Shown here: piece by piece, positions 1 through 7,442 of the stretch
Layout: every line of letters starts with the position of its first letter
Numbering within the stretch: the first letter of the stretch is position 1
NCBI GenBank assembly: GCA_938030645.1
Contig: CALHHQ010000256.1
Location: 1 to 13,433, forward strand
Direction: 5' to 3'
Source of the DNA: an uncultured Rhizobiaceae group bacterium
GTDB taxonomy: Bacteria > Pseudomonadota > Alphaproteobacteria > Rhizobiales > Rhizobiaceae
Length of the DNA stretch: 13,433 bases
Translations under genes and position numbers: made by a program
Notes under the pieces: model-generated
Databases searched by the model: none
What the model was told of the DNA's origin: nothing
What the model saw: only the letters and a program-made list of their open reading frames with translations

Positions 1-834
1 GGGTATGACATGGTTGAATATGATCCAGCCCATTGGAACCCAAAACACGATAAGAAAATCATCCACATTGATGGTTCGCCTGCCGAAGTGGACACCAACT
101 ACATTGTTGAAGCAGGTGTTATCGGCGATCTGGCAGATTCAATGAAGCGCATTGGCGCGCGTTGTGAGCGTGAAAGTGCTCCTGCCATGAAAGATTTGCG
201 CAAGAAAATTGTTCAGGAACTTAACGAGCATGAGGACGACACTGGCTATCCTGTGAAACCGCAAAAGATCATCTGCGACCTTCGTAAGGTTATGGAACCG
301 GAAGACATTGTGATCTCGGATGTGGGCGCTCACAAAATGTGGATGGCGCGCATGTTCCAAGCGGAACGTCCAAACACGTGTATCATCTCCAATGGATTTG
401 CCTCGATGGGCATCGCCCTGCCCGGCGCGATTGCAGCCAAGATGGTATATCCTGATCGCAACATCCTTGCCGTGTGTGGCGACAGTGGCTTCATGATGAA
501 CAACCAAGAAATTGAAACCGCAGTGCGGCTTGGGTTGAACATCACTGTCATCATTTTCAATGACAACAAATACGGTCTCATTGAATGGCACCAATTGCGT
601 GAGTATGGACGCAAGAGTCATATTGATGTGAACAACCCGGACTTTGTGAAGTTTGCTGAAAGCTTTGGCGCCAATGGCTACAAAGTCGAAAAAGCTGAAG
701 ATCTGCAATCCATTCTGGAGACAGCGATGAATGATGGTGGCGTGTCCATCATCGATTGTCCTGTCGACTATTCTGAAAACATGAAACTGACCGAGCGCTT
801 GAAAAGCATGAAGTCGCTCGAAGAAGAGGTATAA
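1..834 (+). CDS. Acetolactate-synthase-type ThDP-dependent enzyme, C-terminal part (5' end outside window)
   Basis: The reading frame is open from base 1 (Gly-Tyr-Asp before the first internal Met at base 10), so this is the 3' part of a longer gene; the missing part should hold the N-terminal pyrimidine-binding domain. What is present is the end of the central domain and the whole pyrophosphate-binding domain. Numbering from the Met at base 10, the ThDP/Mg motif starts at residues 157-159 and closes with NDN at 184-186. The motif begins GDS where GDG is usual. SNGFASMGIALPGA and the C-terminal IIDCPVDYSEN are typical of the catabolic AlsS-like branch, not of IlvB. Members condense pyruvate to acetolactate or decarboxylate 2-oxo acids; cyanobacterial 2-oxoglutarate decarboxylases carry the same annotation. 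Only 3 bp separate it from the alcohol dehydrogenase gene, so the two are probably cotranscribed. The family is clear; the substrate is not. Confidence 0.85.
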   Translation, partial: GYDMVEYDPAHWNPKHDKKIIHIDGSPAEVDTNYIVEAGVIGDLADSMKRIGARCERESAPAMKDLRKKIVQELNEHEDDTGYPVKPQKIICDLRKVMEPEDIVISDVGAHKMWMARMFQAERPNTCIISNGFASMGIALPGAIAAKMVYPDRNILAVCGDSGFMMNNQEIETAVRLGLNITVIIFNDNKYGLIEWHQLREYGRKSHIDVNNPDFVKFAESFGANGYKVEKAEDLQSILETAMNDGGVSIIDCPVDYSENMKLTERLKSMKSLEEEV

Positions 835-837
835 ATC

Positions 838-1992
838 ATGCACGCGTTTCAATTCCAAACTACGAAATCTATTCTTTGCGAAGTTGGGTCCACCGCCAAA
901 ATTGGTGAACTTATGGCCCAAATGGGTTGCAAGAAAATTGCTTTCGTCACCGACAAAATCATCCTCGAACTAGGCTTGGCAAAAGCGGCGCTTGAGGGTT
1001 TGAAGGCTGCGGGCGTTGATGTTCACATCATCGATGATGTGGTTGCAGACCCGCCGGAAGAAATGATTCTGACGGCCGTTGAAGAAGCTAAGGCGCAAGG
1101 CATTGACGGCGTCGTTTCTGTGGGTGGCGGCTCGTCTCTCGATACCGCCAAATTAATCGCTGTGCTTGTGGGTTCAGATCAACCAATTTCTGAAATGTAT
1201 GGCGTGGGTTTGGTGCGCGATGATCGCTTGCCTCTGGTGCTTGCGCCAACGACTGCTGGCACGGGTTCTGAAGTCACTCCAATTTCAATTGTGACCACCG
1301 GCACCAACGAAAAAAAAGGAGTTGTTTCTCCACAACTCTTGCCTGATTGGGCCATATTGGACGCAGAACTTACGGTGGGACTGCCAGCAAGCGTAACGGC
1401 TGCAACAGGTATTGACGCCATGGTTCACGCTATTGAGGCCTACACTTCAAAGCATAAGAAAAACATCGTGTCGGACACGCTCGCGCGTCAGGCATTGGTT
1501 TTGCTCGGCCAGAACATTCACACCGCTTGTACGGATGGTGGCAACCGTGACGCGCGTTCCAACATGCTTCTGGGTTCAATGTTAGCTGGCATGGCTTTTG
1601 CCAATGCTCCAGTTGCTGCTGTTCATGCGCTTGCTTATCCGTTAGGCGGACATTTCCATGTACCGCATGGTCTCTCCAATGCGTTGGTTTTGCCTTATGT
1701 TCTTGATTTCAACATGAGTGAAGCCGCAGACACTTACGCGGAGATTGCGCCACTCATCTTCCCAGAACTTGCTGGCAAATCTGTAAAAGATGCATGTGAT
1801 GGTATGGTTGCAGGTTTTAAAGCGATGGGCCCCGAACTGGGCATGCAGAGCAAATTGGCCGAGGTTGGTGTCAACCACAACCACCTGCCGATGCTTGCTG
1901 AAGACGCCATGAAACAGACACGTCTGTTGGTGAACAATCCACGCGAAATGACTTACGAATCAGCTTTGGAAATTTACACCCAAGCGCTTTAA
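838..1992 (+). CDS. Iron-containing (group III) alcohol dehydrogenase
   Basis: This 384-residue protein is full length for the Fe-ADH family, which interconverts alcohols and aldehydes or ketones with NAD(P)H. The Rossmann-like N-terminal half carries the nucleotide signature GGGSSLDTAK (residues 96-105) and TTAGTGSEVT (138-147). The helical C-terminal half carries the metal ligands Asp193 and His197 (GIDAMVHAIEAY), His263 (AAVHALAYPLGG) and His277 (HVPHG). The ATG at 838 has AGAGG eight bases upstream. It lies 3 bp after the ThDP enzyme gene and 26 bp before phaE, so it looks like part of one operon. The substrate cannot be read from the sequence. Members of this family include 4-hydroxybutyrate dehydrogenase, butanediol, lactaldehyde and ethanol dehydrogenases. 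The context suggests reduction of an aldehyde made by the upstream enzyme to a hydroxy acid or alcohol, which is inference. Confidence 0.92.
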   Translation: MHAFQFQTTKSILCEVGSTAKIGELMAQMGCKKIAFVTDKIILELGLAKAALEGLKAAGVDVHIIDDVVADPPEEMILTAVEEAKAQGIDGVVSVGGGSSLDTAKLIAVLVGSDQPISEMYGVGLVRDDRLPLVLAPTTAGTGSEVTPISIVTTGTNEKKGVVSPQLLPDWAILDAELTVGLPASVTAATGIDAMVHAIEAYTSKHKKNIVSDTLARQALVLLGQNIHTACTDGGNRDARSNMLLGSMLAGMAFANAPVAAVHALAYPLGGHFHVPHGLSNALVLPYVLDFNMSEAADTYAEIAPLIFPELAGKSVKDACDGMVAGFKAMGPELGMQSKLAEVGVNHNHLPMLAEDAMKQTRLLVNNPREMTYESALEIYTQAL

Positions 1993-2018
1993 ACCGTCAC
2001 ATAAAGAGGGAGTGAGAT

Positions 2019-2813
2019 ATGGCAAAGACCGACAATGGTTTTGAACACATGATGGACATTTGGCAGGAGGGCCAAGACGCATTCCTGAAGGCGCAAAAGG
2101 AAGTGGCAGAGAGCTTTCAAAAAACGATCACTCCGTTTTTTGATCAAGCTACAAGTTCTGAAAATGCGCCGTATCAAGCTTGGCAAGAGTTCATAAAAAC
2201 GTGGGCACCAGACTGGGACCCAAGCGCCATTATGGACGGCCCATCATCGGCCATATTCACCCAAGGTCGTGAAGCTTTCATGACCATGTTGGATCCCTCC
2301 AACTGGACAAAATATGCGCCCGAGCAGTTGCGTGAGATTTTGCAATCCGTCGCGCAAGGCCCACAATTTGCAGACTTGGCAACGCCTCACATAGATGCTG
2401 CAAACACATGGCGCGAAGCTTTAGATTATCAAAAGGCGGCAGCCGATCTTTCAAAAGTTCTGCAGGAGAGTTGGACACGTACATATCTGCGTTTCAACAA
2501 AACTCATTCTCTGGAAGACTTGCAGTCCGGCGATGTTCAAGAAGCCTTGGACGTTTGGCTGAAATCCGCCAACCATGAATTGTTGGAAACACAACGATCA
2601 GCAGAATTTATGGACGCGCAAAAACGCATGTTGCGGGCGTCAGTTGAAATCAAAGCGCGCCAACGTGACATGGCAGAAGCATGGAGTGAGGCTTACCAAA
2701 TTCCAACCCGCAGTGAGATCGATGATCTTACAAAAATTGTGCACGAATTGCGCCGCGAATTGCGTCAGGTCAAACGCGAACTCTCCTCGTCAAAAGCGAA
2801 GTCTAAAAAATGA
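2019..2813 (+). CDS. phaE: Class III PHA synthase subunit PhaE
   Basis: This 264-residue, mostly helical protein is rich in Trp, Gln and charged residues and has no signal peptide. Residues about 154-255 match the PhaE pattern: YLRFNKTHSLEDLQ, then a long helix with RSAEFMDAQKRMLRAS, then PTRSEIDDL (229-237) and an Arg/Glu-rich coiled end (HELRRELRQVKREL, 242-255). PhaE has no catalytic residues; it activates PhaC and is required for the class III synthase complex on polyester granules. It is shorter than the roughly 360-residue PhaE of purple sulfur bacteria. The tail is Lys/Ser rich (SSSKAKSKK). The ATG at 2019 has GAGGGAG six bases upstream. The stop overlaps the phaC start (ATGA), which indicates coupled translation of the two subunits. 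The pairing with a class III-like PhaC is the strongest support. Confidence 0.88.
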   Translation: MAKTDNGFEHMMDIWQEGQDAFLKAQKEVAESFQKTITPFFDQATSSENAPYQAWQEFIKTWAPDWDPSAIMDGPSSAIFTQGREAFMTMLDPSNWTKYAPEQLREILQSVAQGPQFADLATPHIDAANTWREALDYQKAAADLSKVLQESWTRTYLRFNKTHSLEDLQSGDVQEALDVWLKSANHELLETQRSAEFMDAQKRMLRASVEIKARQRDMAEAWSEAYQIPTRSEIDDLTKIVHELRRELRQVKRELSSSKAKSKK

Positions 2814-3985
2814 TGCCTGTCCGCAGAAACGCCAGCGGAGAGCCTGTCGATGCTTTGGAAGCTGCCACACAAGCATGGACTCTGGCTTGGGGCCAAATGA
2901 TTGAAACAGGTGCAAAGGCGATCAAATCAAATTCGTTTTTGATCGACACCAAACAAGCAGATGTGGAGATCGCTGCGACGCCATCAGAAACTGTGTTTCA
3001 GATCGATAAAGTACGCGTGCTGCACTATCGCCCCCTCGCAAAAAAGAAAGCGGATACGCCTCCAGTTCTCATCTGCTACGGACTTTTTGGTCGTCAAACG
3101 ATGATTGATTTGCAGGAAGATCGTTCATTGGTGCGAAACCTCTTGAACGACGGGATTGACGTTTATGTGGTCGATTGGGGCAATCCAACCCGTGCTGATC
3201 AATATCTCACTTTTGACGACTATATCGATCTCTACCTGGGATCATGTGTCGAGCATGTGGTGGAATCCAATGGCGGCAAACCAATAACTCTATTCGGAAT
3301 TTGCGAAGGCGGAACTTTCGCTGCTGCTCTTGCAGCCTTGCGTCCTGACCTGTTTGCTGGACTGGCATTGGCGATCACACCTATCGATTTTCATGGCGAA
3401 CAAGATGAATTCTGGCGCGGTGAAGGTTTTCTCAACAGTTGGATTGGCAATTTAGACGGTGACGATGTGGATCTGTTAATTGACACTTACGGCATGTTGC
3501 CCGGTGCCATGACAGGTGCAGTCTTCTCATCACTCACCCCCATTGCCAGCATGACAAAATATAACATTGGTCTTGCAGCAATGGACGGCAATGAGCCCGC
3601 CATGCTGAATTTCCTGCGCATGGAAAAATGGATTGCAGATCGTCCTGATCATCCCGGTGAAGCGGCACGCCAATGGCTGAATGAATTGTATCGTGAAAAT
3701 CGTTTGGCCAATGGTACGTTTGAAGTTCTGGGTGAGACCGTCGATCTTTCGAATATCAATTGCCCCGTTCTTAATATCTATGCAGAGCAAGATCACATTA
3801 TTCCAGTGAGTTGCTCCAAAGCATTGGGCAAGTTTGTAAAAGCCGAACTCTATGAGGAAATTGGGTTCCCGGGCGGGCACGTGGGTGTGTTTGTGAGCCG
3901 CAAAGCGCAGGGCGTCGTTGCAGGGGGCATCACCGAATGGCTTAAACGCACTCAGAAGAAAAAACAGAAAAAATCCAAAACATAG
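2810..3985 (+). CDS. phaC: Class III polyhydroxyalkanoate synthase, catalytic subunit PhaC
   Basis: PhaC polymerises (R)-hydroxyacyl-CoA into polyester with release of CoA, at the granule surface. The 391-residue length fits class III (about 355-390), not class I (about 590). It is an alpha/beta hydrolase: the lipase-like box GICEGG puts the nucleophile at Cys165, the general base is Asp328 in AEQDHIIP, and His357 lies in GGHVGVF. The spacing between these three matches Cys149/Asp302/His331 of the Allochromatium enzyme with a constant offset. VVDWGNP (120-126) is a conserved PhaC motif. The box has Glu where I recall Gln in classical class III enzymes. The C-terminus ends in a Lys-rich tail (residues 380-391) from an A-rich DNA stretch. 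The start overlaps the phaE stop by ATGA, so no separate ribosome site is needed. Substrate chain length is not readable. Confidence 0.93.
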   Translation: MMPVRRNASGEPVDALEAATQAWTLAWGQMIETGAKAIKSNSFLIDTKQADVEIAATPSETVFQIDKVRVLHYRPLAKKKADTPPVLICYGLFGRQTMIDLQEDRSLVRNLLNDGIDVYVVDWGNPTRADQYLTFDDYIDLYLGSCVEHVVESNGGKPITLFGICEGGTFAAALAALRPDLFAGLALAITPIDFHGEQDEFWRGEGFLNSWIGNLDGDDVDLLIDTYGMLPGAMTGAVFSSLTPIASMTKYNIGLAAMDGNEPAMLNFLRMEKWIADRPDHPGEAARQWLNELYRENRLANGTFEVLGETVDLSNINCPVLNIYAEQDHIIPVSCSKALGKFVKAELYEEIGFPGGHVGVFVSRKAQGVVAGGITEWLKRTQKKKQKKSKT

Positions 3986-3992
3986 ATTTGGT

Positions 3993-4021
3993 AAAAAGCG
4001 GTCGCACGCAGACCACTTTTT
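3993..4021 (+). terminator. Intergenic hairpin, possible intrinsic terminator or attenuator after phaC
   Basis: An 11-bp stem with one C-A mismatch (arms 3993-4003 and 4011-4021, loop of seven bases) has an A-run on its left arm and ends in five T on its right arm. This is the form of a rho-independent terminator. It begins 7 bp after the phaC stop and ends immediately before the ribosome site of the CoA-transferase gene. It could end or thin out the phaEC transcript, or be an intercistronic processing and stability hairpin. No separate promoter for the next gene is evident in the 12 bp left. Confidence 0.5.
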
Positions 4022-4033
4022 CGGGAGGATAGA

Positions 4034-5968
4034 ATGGTAGATAAGGTCGTTTCGCTGGAAGACGCGATTGCCACTATTGGCGACAATGACACAGTTTGTG
4101 TGTCTGGATTTGTCGGAATCGGAACACCTGAATGCTTGCTCAAGGGACTTGAAAACCGCTTTCTGAAAGACAATTCCCCAAAAGATATTTCACTTCTATT
4201 CGCCGCAGCACCGGGTGATGGCAAAGACCAAGGCCTCAACCGCTTGGCCCATTCAGGCCTCGTAAAACGCGCAATCGGTGGCCATTGGTCGCTCGTTCCA
4301 AAACTTGGCGCAATGGCCGTTCGAGAAGAAATAGAAGCTTACAATTTGCCGCTTGGCTGCATCTCCCAATTGTATCGCGATATTGCAGGTGGGAAGCCGG
4401 GCATGTTTTCGAAAGTTGGGTTGCATACATTTGTAGACCCCCGCCAATCTGGTGGGGCGATCAACAAGAAGTCCACGGAAGAACTGGTTGAAGTCCAAGA
4501 ACTGTTGGGAGAGGAGTGGCTGTTCTATCATTCCATTCCTGTGGATGTTGCCCTCATTCGCGGCACCACTGCCGACAGCCATGGCAACATCACCATGGAA
4601 CGAGAAGCATTGACACTTGATATGTTGTCCATCGCGATGGCTGCCAAAAACAGCGGCGGGTTGGTGATCGCGCAAGTGGAGCGCATTGCCGCGCCCGGCT
4701 CTTTGTCCCCCAAAGAAGTTATGGTTCCCGGCAATTTGGTCGACTGTGTTGTGGTGGCGGACAGCCAAGACCATCATCAAACATATCAAACCCATTATCA
4801 TCACGGTTTTGCCGGACGTATGCGCGGTGTTGTGGATCAAATAGCGCCCATGGATATGAGCGAACGCAAGGTCATCGCACGTCGGGCAGCGATGGAACTT
4901 CCGGTCAATGGCGTTGTAAACCTTGGCATTGGCATGCCCGAGGGTGTGGGCGCGGTCGCCAACGAAGAGAACATCATCGATCACATTACGCTTACTACAG
5001 AAGCCGGCGTTTTGGGTGGGATTCCTCAATCGGGTCTCGATTTTGGCGCGGCAATAAATGCAAACACAATCATTCAAACCAATCAGATGTTTGATTTTTA
5101 TGATGGTGGTGGACTGGATTTGGCTTGTCTTGGGATGGCTGAAACCGATGCTAAAGGCAATGTGAATGTGAGCCGTTTCAAGGATCGTTTTGCTGGTGCT
5201 GGCGGGTTTATCAATATTTCTCAAAACGCCCGAAAAGTTTTGTTCGTTGGAACATTCACAGCGGGTGGTTTGAAGGTCGAAATGGGTGGTGGCAAACTTG
5301 AAATTGTTCAAGAAGGTCGTAACAGGAAGTTCATCCAAGAAGTTGAGCAAATAACGTTCAACGGCGGCTATGCAGCTGAGCAAGGCAAACAAGCTCTCTA
5401 CATAACAGAGCGTTGTGTGTTCGCCACCTCGACAGATGGGTTGGAACTCATCGAGATCGCACCGGGTGTCGATTTAGAAAAAGACATTCTCGCACAAATG
5501 GCTTTTGAACCAGTCATTAAAGATCTGAAACTCATGGACGCTGCTTTGTTCAAACCAAAATCCATGAAATTGCGCAAACGTCTTTTGAATATGACGATGG
5601 CTGATCGTCTTTCGTACGATGCAAACCAGAACATTTTGTTCGCCAACTTGAGTGGTCTTGATATTGAAGATGGGAAAGACCTGAAGGCGTTTGATCGTTC
5701 TTTCAACGCGTATGTGAAAGAGATCGGGTGTAAGGTGAATCTCATCTCGAACTATGACGGCATTTCAATTGCGCCGCGTATGTCGAGCCGTTTTGCCGAT
5801 CTCTTGAGTCAATTAGAAAGAGACCACTATCTCACTGCTACACGATATACAAACAGCGCTTTCTTGCGACAGAAGCTGGGACAAGACCTGAAGAACCGTT
5901 CTATTTCTCCGCATATTTTTGAAACAGTCGAAGAGGCGGCCGACTACATTCGTAACAACAAGAGCTAA
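4034..5968 (+). CDS. Acyl-CoA:carboxylate CoA-transferase (YdiF / propionate CoA-transferase type) with C-terminal extension
   Basis: This enzyme should move CoA between an acyl-CoA and a free carboxylate through a glutamyl-CoA thioester. It is a natural fusion of the alpha and beta halves of family I CoA-transferases. The alpha half spans about residues 1-265 (VSGFVGIGTPE at 23-33). The beta half spans about 275-525 and carries the catalytic motif TTEAGVLGG with Glu323, preceded by NLGIGMPEGV. Propionate CoA-transferase is about 524 residues, so the last ~115 residues are an added domain; RYTNSAFLRQKLG and FETVEEAADYI within it recur in long proteobacterial members. GGGAGG lies five bases before the ATG at 4034. 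It follows phaC on the same strand, so it may activate hydroxy acids for the synthase or recycle CoA; the acid it prefers is unknown. It converges with selO. Confidence 0.88.
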   Translation: MVDKVVSLEDAIATIGDNDTVCVSGFVGIGTPECLLKGLENRFLKDNSPKDISLLFAAAPGDGKDQGLNRLAHSGLVKRAIGGHWSLVPKLGAMAVREEIEAYNLPLGCISQLYRDIAGGKPGMFSKVGLHTFVDPRQSGGAINKKSTEELVEVQELLGEEWLFYHSIPVDVALIRGTTADSHGNITMEREALTLDMLSIAMAAKNSGGLVIAQVERIAAPGSLSPKEVMVPGNLVDCVVVADSQDHHQTYQTHYHHGFAGRMRGVVDQIAPMDMSERKVIARRAAMELPVNGVVNLGIGMPEGVGAVANEENIIDHITLTTEAGVLGGIPQSGLDFGAAINANTIIQTNQMFDFYDGGGLDLACLGMAETDAKGNVNVSRFKDRFAGAGGFINISQNARKVLFVGTFTAGGLKVEMGGGKLEIVQEGRNRKFIQEVEQITFNGGYAAEQGKQALYITERCVFATSTDGLELIEIAPGVDLEKDILAQMAFEPVIKDLKLMDAALFKPKSMKLRKRLLNMTMADRLSYDANQNILFANLSGLDIEDGKDLKAFDRSFNAYVKEIGCKVNLISNYDGISIAPRMSSRFADLLSQLERDHYLTATRYTNSAFLRQKLGQDLKNRSISPHIFETVEEAADYIRNNKS

Positions 5969-5981
5969 TTTTTGTTGAACT

Positions 5982-7442
5982 CTAAGTTCCGCAAAATGTG
6001 TAGCGGACTTGTTCTTCTGGTTTTGGTGCATTCGCTAGGTCTGCATTCTCCGGCTGTTTTTCAAACGGCTTTGAAAAGGCTGCAACCAACCTTTCCATAG
6101 TTGAAAAATCTCCAGCCAGTCCATCTTTGATGCTTTGCTCGATCAGATGCGTCCTTGGAATGAACAATGGATTGTTAGCCTCCATGAGAGCGATGCGTTT
6201 GGTTTCCTCAACATCTTCTCTCGCAAGCCTATCTTTCCAAACTTCCAACCATGGATCAATGTCAGTCCGGTTCTGGAATTGTGTTGCAAGTTTCTTTTCG
6301 CCATCAGAAGACAGCGCACGGAATGTGAGTGTGAAGTCAGCGCCCTCATTGGTCATGGCCTTCAGCAAGCCGTTGATCAAATCTTCATCGCTCTCTTCGG
6401 CTGTCTTCAGGCCGAGTTTGCTGCGGAAAACAGTCAACCAAGCTTCGTGATAAAGCGACGAAAAACTATCTATCACCGATTGTGCAACGGCAACTGCGTC
6501 CTCTTGCGTTTCACCCAGCAAAGACAAAATGGCTTGTGCAAATTGTACAAGGTTCCAGTGGGCAATTCTGGGCTGATTGGAAAAAGCGTAGCGGCCAGTT
6601 TGGTCGATAGAGCTGAACACTCTATCGGGATGAAAATCATCCATGAACGCGCATGGTCCATAATCAATAGTTTCGCCTGCTATAGAAACATTGTCGGTGT
6701 TCATCACCCCATGAATGAACCCAACTCCCATCCAACGAGCGACCAGATAAGCCTGTGCACTGACCACCGATTGCAGCAAGTCTTTATAAGGCTGGTCGGA
6801 GTTTTTGCAGTCTGGATAAAGACGCTCAATCGCGTAATCAGCAAGAGTTTTCAAACCATCTGCATCGCGCCGCGCTGCAAAATATTGAAACGTCCCAACA
6901 CGCAAATGAGATTTGGCGACACGGGTGAGAATTGCCCCCGGCAAAATCTCTTCTCGAACGATATCTTCCCCCGTTGAAACCGCCGCCAAAGCGCGCGTAG
7001 TCGGAATATCAAGAGCAGCCATGGCTTCGCTCACAATATATTCCCGCATAACAGGGCCGAGCCAGGCACGCCCATCGCCCATGCGCGAAAATGGCGTTGG
7101 GCCAGAGCCTTTCAATTGGATATCTCGGCGTCCGAGTTTGGGAGATATAACTTCGCCAAGCAGCACCGCTCGACCGTCCCCCAACTGCGGCACCCAGTTG
7201 CCGAATTGTTGCCCGGCGTAAGCCATGGACAACGGCTCAGAACCTTCTGCCAGATCATTGCCTGCAAGAACTTCCAGCCCCCCTTGTGACATCAATTGCG
7301 CTACGTCTAAACCCAACTCGTCGGCAAGGGTTTCGTTCAGCTTGATCAACTTTGGATCAGACACTGCGGTGGGTGGAAGTTTTGCGTAAAACCTCTCAGG
7401 CAAACGCGCATAGGTGTTGTCAAAAGTAGCTAGATTGATCAC
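5982..7442 (-). CDS. selO: Protein adenylyltransferase SelO (YdiU family)
   Basis: This 486-residue pseudokinase-fold enzyme transfers AMP from ATP to Ser/Thr/Tyr of target proteins; in Escherichia coli it targets redox and metabolic proteins under oxidative stress. Family marks are the N-terminal FDNTYARLPERFYA, AGQQFGNWVPQLGDGRA (76-92), the nucleotide-binding lysine in LKGSG (Lys111), SRMGDGRAWLGP, the active-site HGVMNTDN (Asn248-Asn251) and DYGPCAFMD (260-268). The C-terminus is YTFCGT: a plain cysteine stands where some eukaryotic members have selenocysteine. The start is GTG at 7442, because conserved sequence begins at residue 7 and no later Met precedes it. There is no clear Shine-Dalgarno site, but the GTG overlaps the paaK stop (GTGA), so translation is probably coupled. 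Its stop is 13 bp from the stop of the convergent CoA-transferase gene, with no convincing terminator between. Confidence 0.95.
   Translation of the reverse strand: MINLATFDNTYARLPERFYAKLPPTAVSDPKLIKLNETLADELGLDVAQLMSQGGLEVLAGNDLAEGSEPLSMAYAGQQFGNWVPQLGDGRAVLLGEVISPKLGRRDIQLKGSGPTPFSRMGDGRAWLGPVMREYIVSEAMAALDIPTTRALAAVSTGEDIVREEILPGAILTRVAKSHLRVGTFQYFAARRDADGLKTLADYAIERLYPDCKNSDQPYKDLLQSVVSAQAYLVARWMGVGFIHGVMNTDNVSIAGETIDYGPCAFMDDFHPDRVFSSIDQTGRYAFSNQPRIAHWNLVQFAQAILSLLGETQEDAVAVAQSVIDSFSSLYHEAWLTVFRSKLGLKTAEESDEDLINGLLKAMTNEGADFTLTFRALSSDGEKKLATQFQNRTDIDPWLEVWKDRLAREDVEETKRIALMEANNPLFIPRTHLIEQSIKDGLAGDFSTMERLVAAFSKPFEKQPENADLANAPKPEEQVRYTFCGT

Noticed and set aside
139..921. A 260-codon minus-strand frame opposite the ThDP enzyme and the ADH start
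   Set aside because: It spans the junction of two well-supported plus-strand genes and resembles no known protein.
1310..1338. A8 run, AGGAG and a perfect 7-bp hairpin inside the Fe-ADH gene, reminiscent of a programmed frameshift site
   Set aside because: The -1 frame stops at 1344-1346 and would give a truncated enzyme lacking the metal-binding half. The Shine-Dalgarno-like element is downstream, not upstream, of the run. Probably chance.
4253..5392. A 379-codon open frame on the minus strand inside the CoA-transferase gene
   Set aside because: It is fully antisense to a gene with intact catalytic motifs, its product is rich in His, Cys and Asn without any recognisable domain, and it has no matching control signals. 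It is a shadow frame.
5969..5981. Bidirectional terminator between the CoA-transferase gene and selO
   Set aside because: Only a 4-bp stem (GAAC/GTTC) is present, with no U-tract in the correct place for either strand.
5982..6000. Selenocysteine at the SelO C-terminus
   Set aside because: The codon is TGC (Cys) in TFCGT and the gene ends in TAG; no in-frame TGA or SECIS-like hairpin is involved.
6135..6977. A 280-codon open frame on the plus strand opposite selO
   Set aside because: The selO frame holds all family motifs; the opposite product has no domain and low-plausibility composition.
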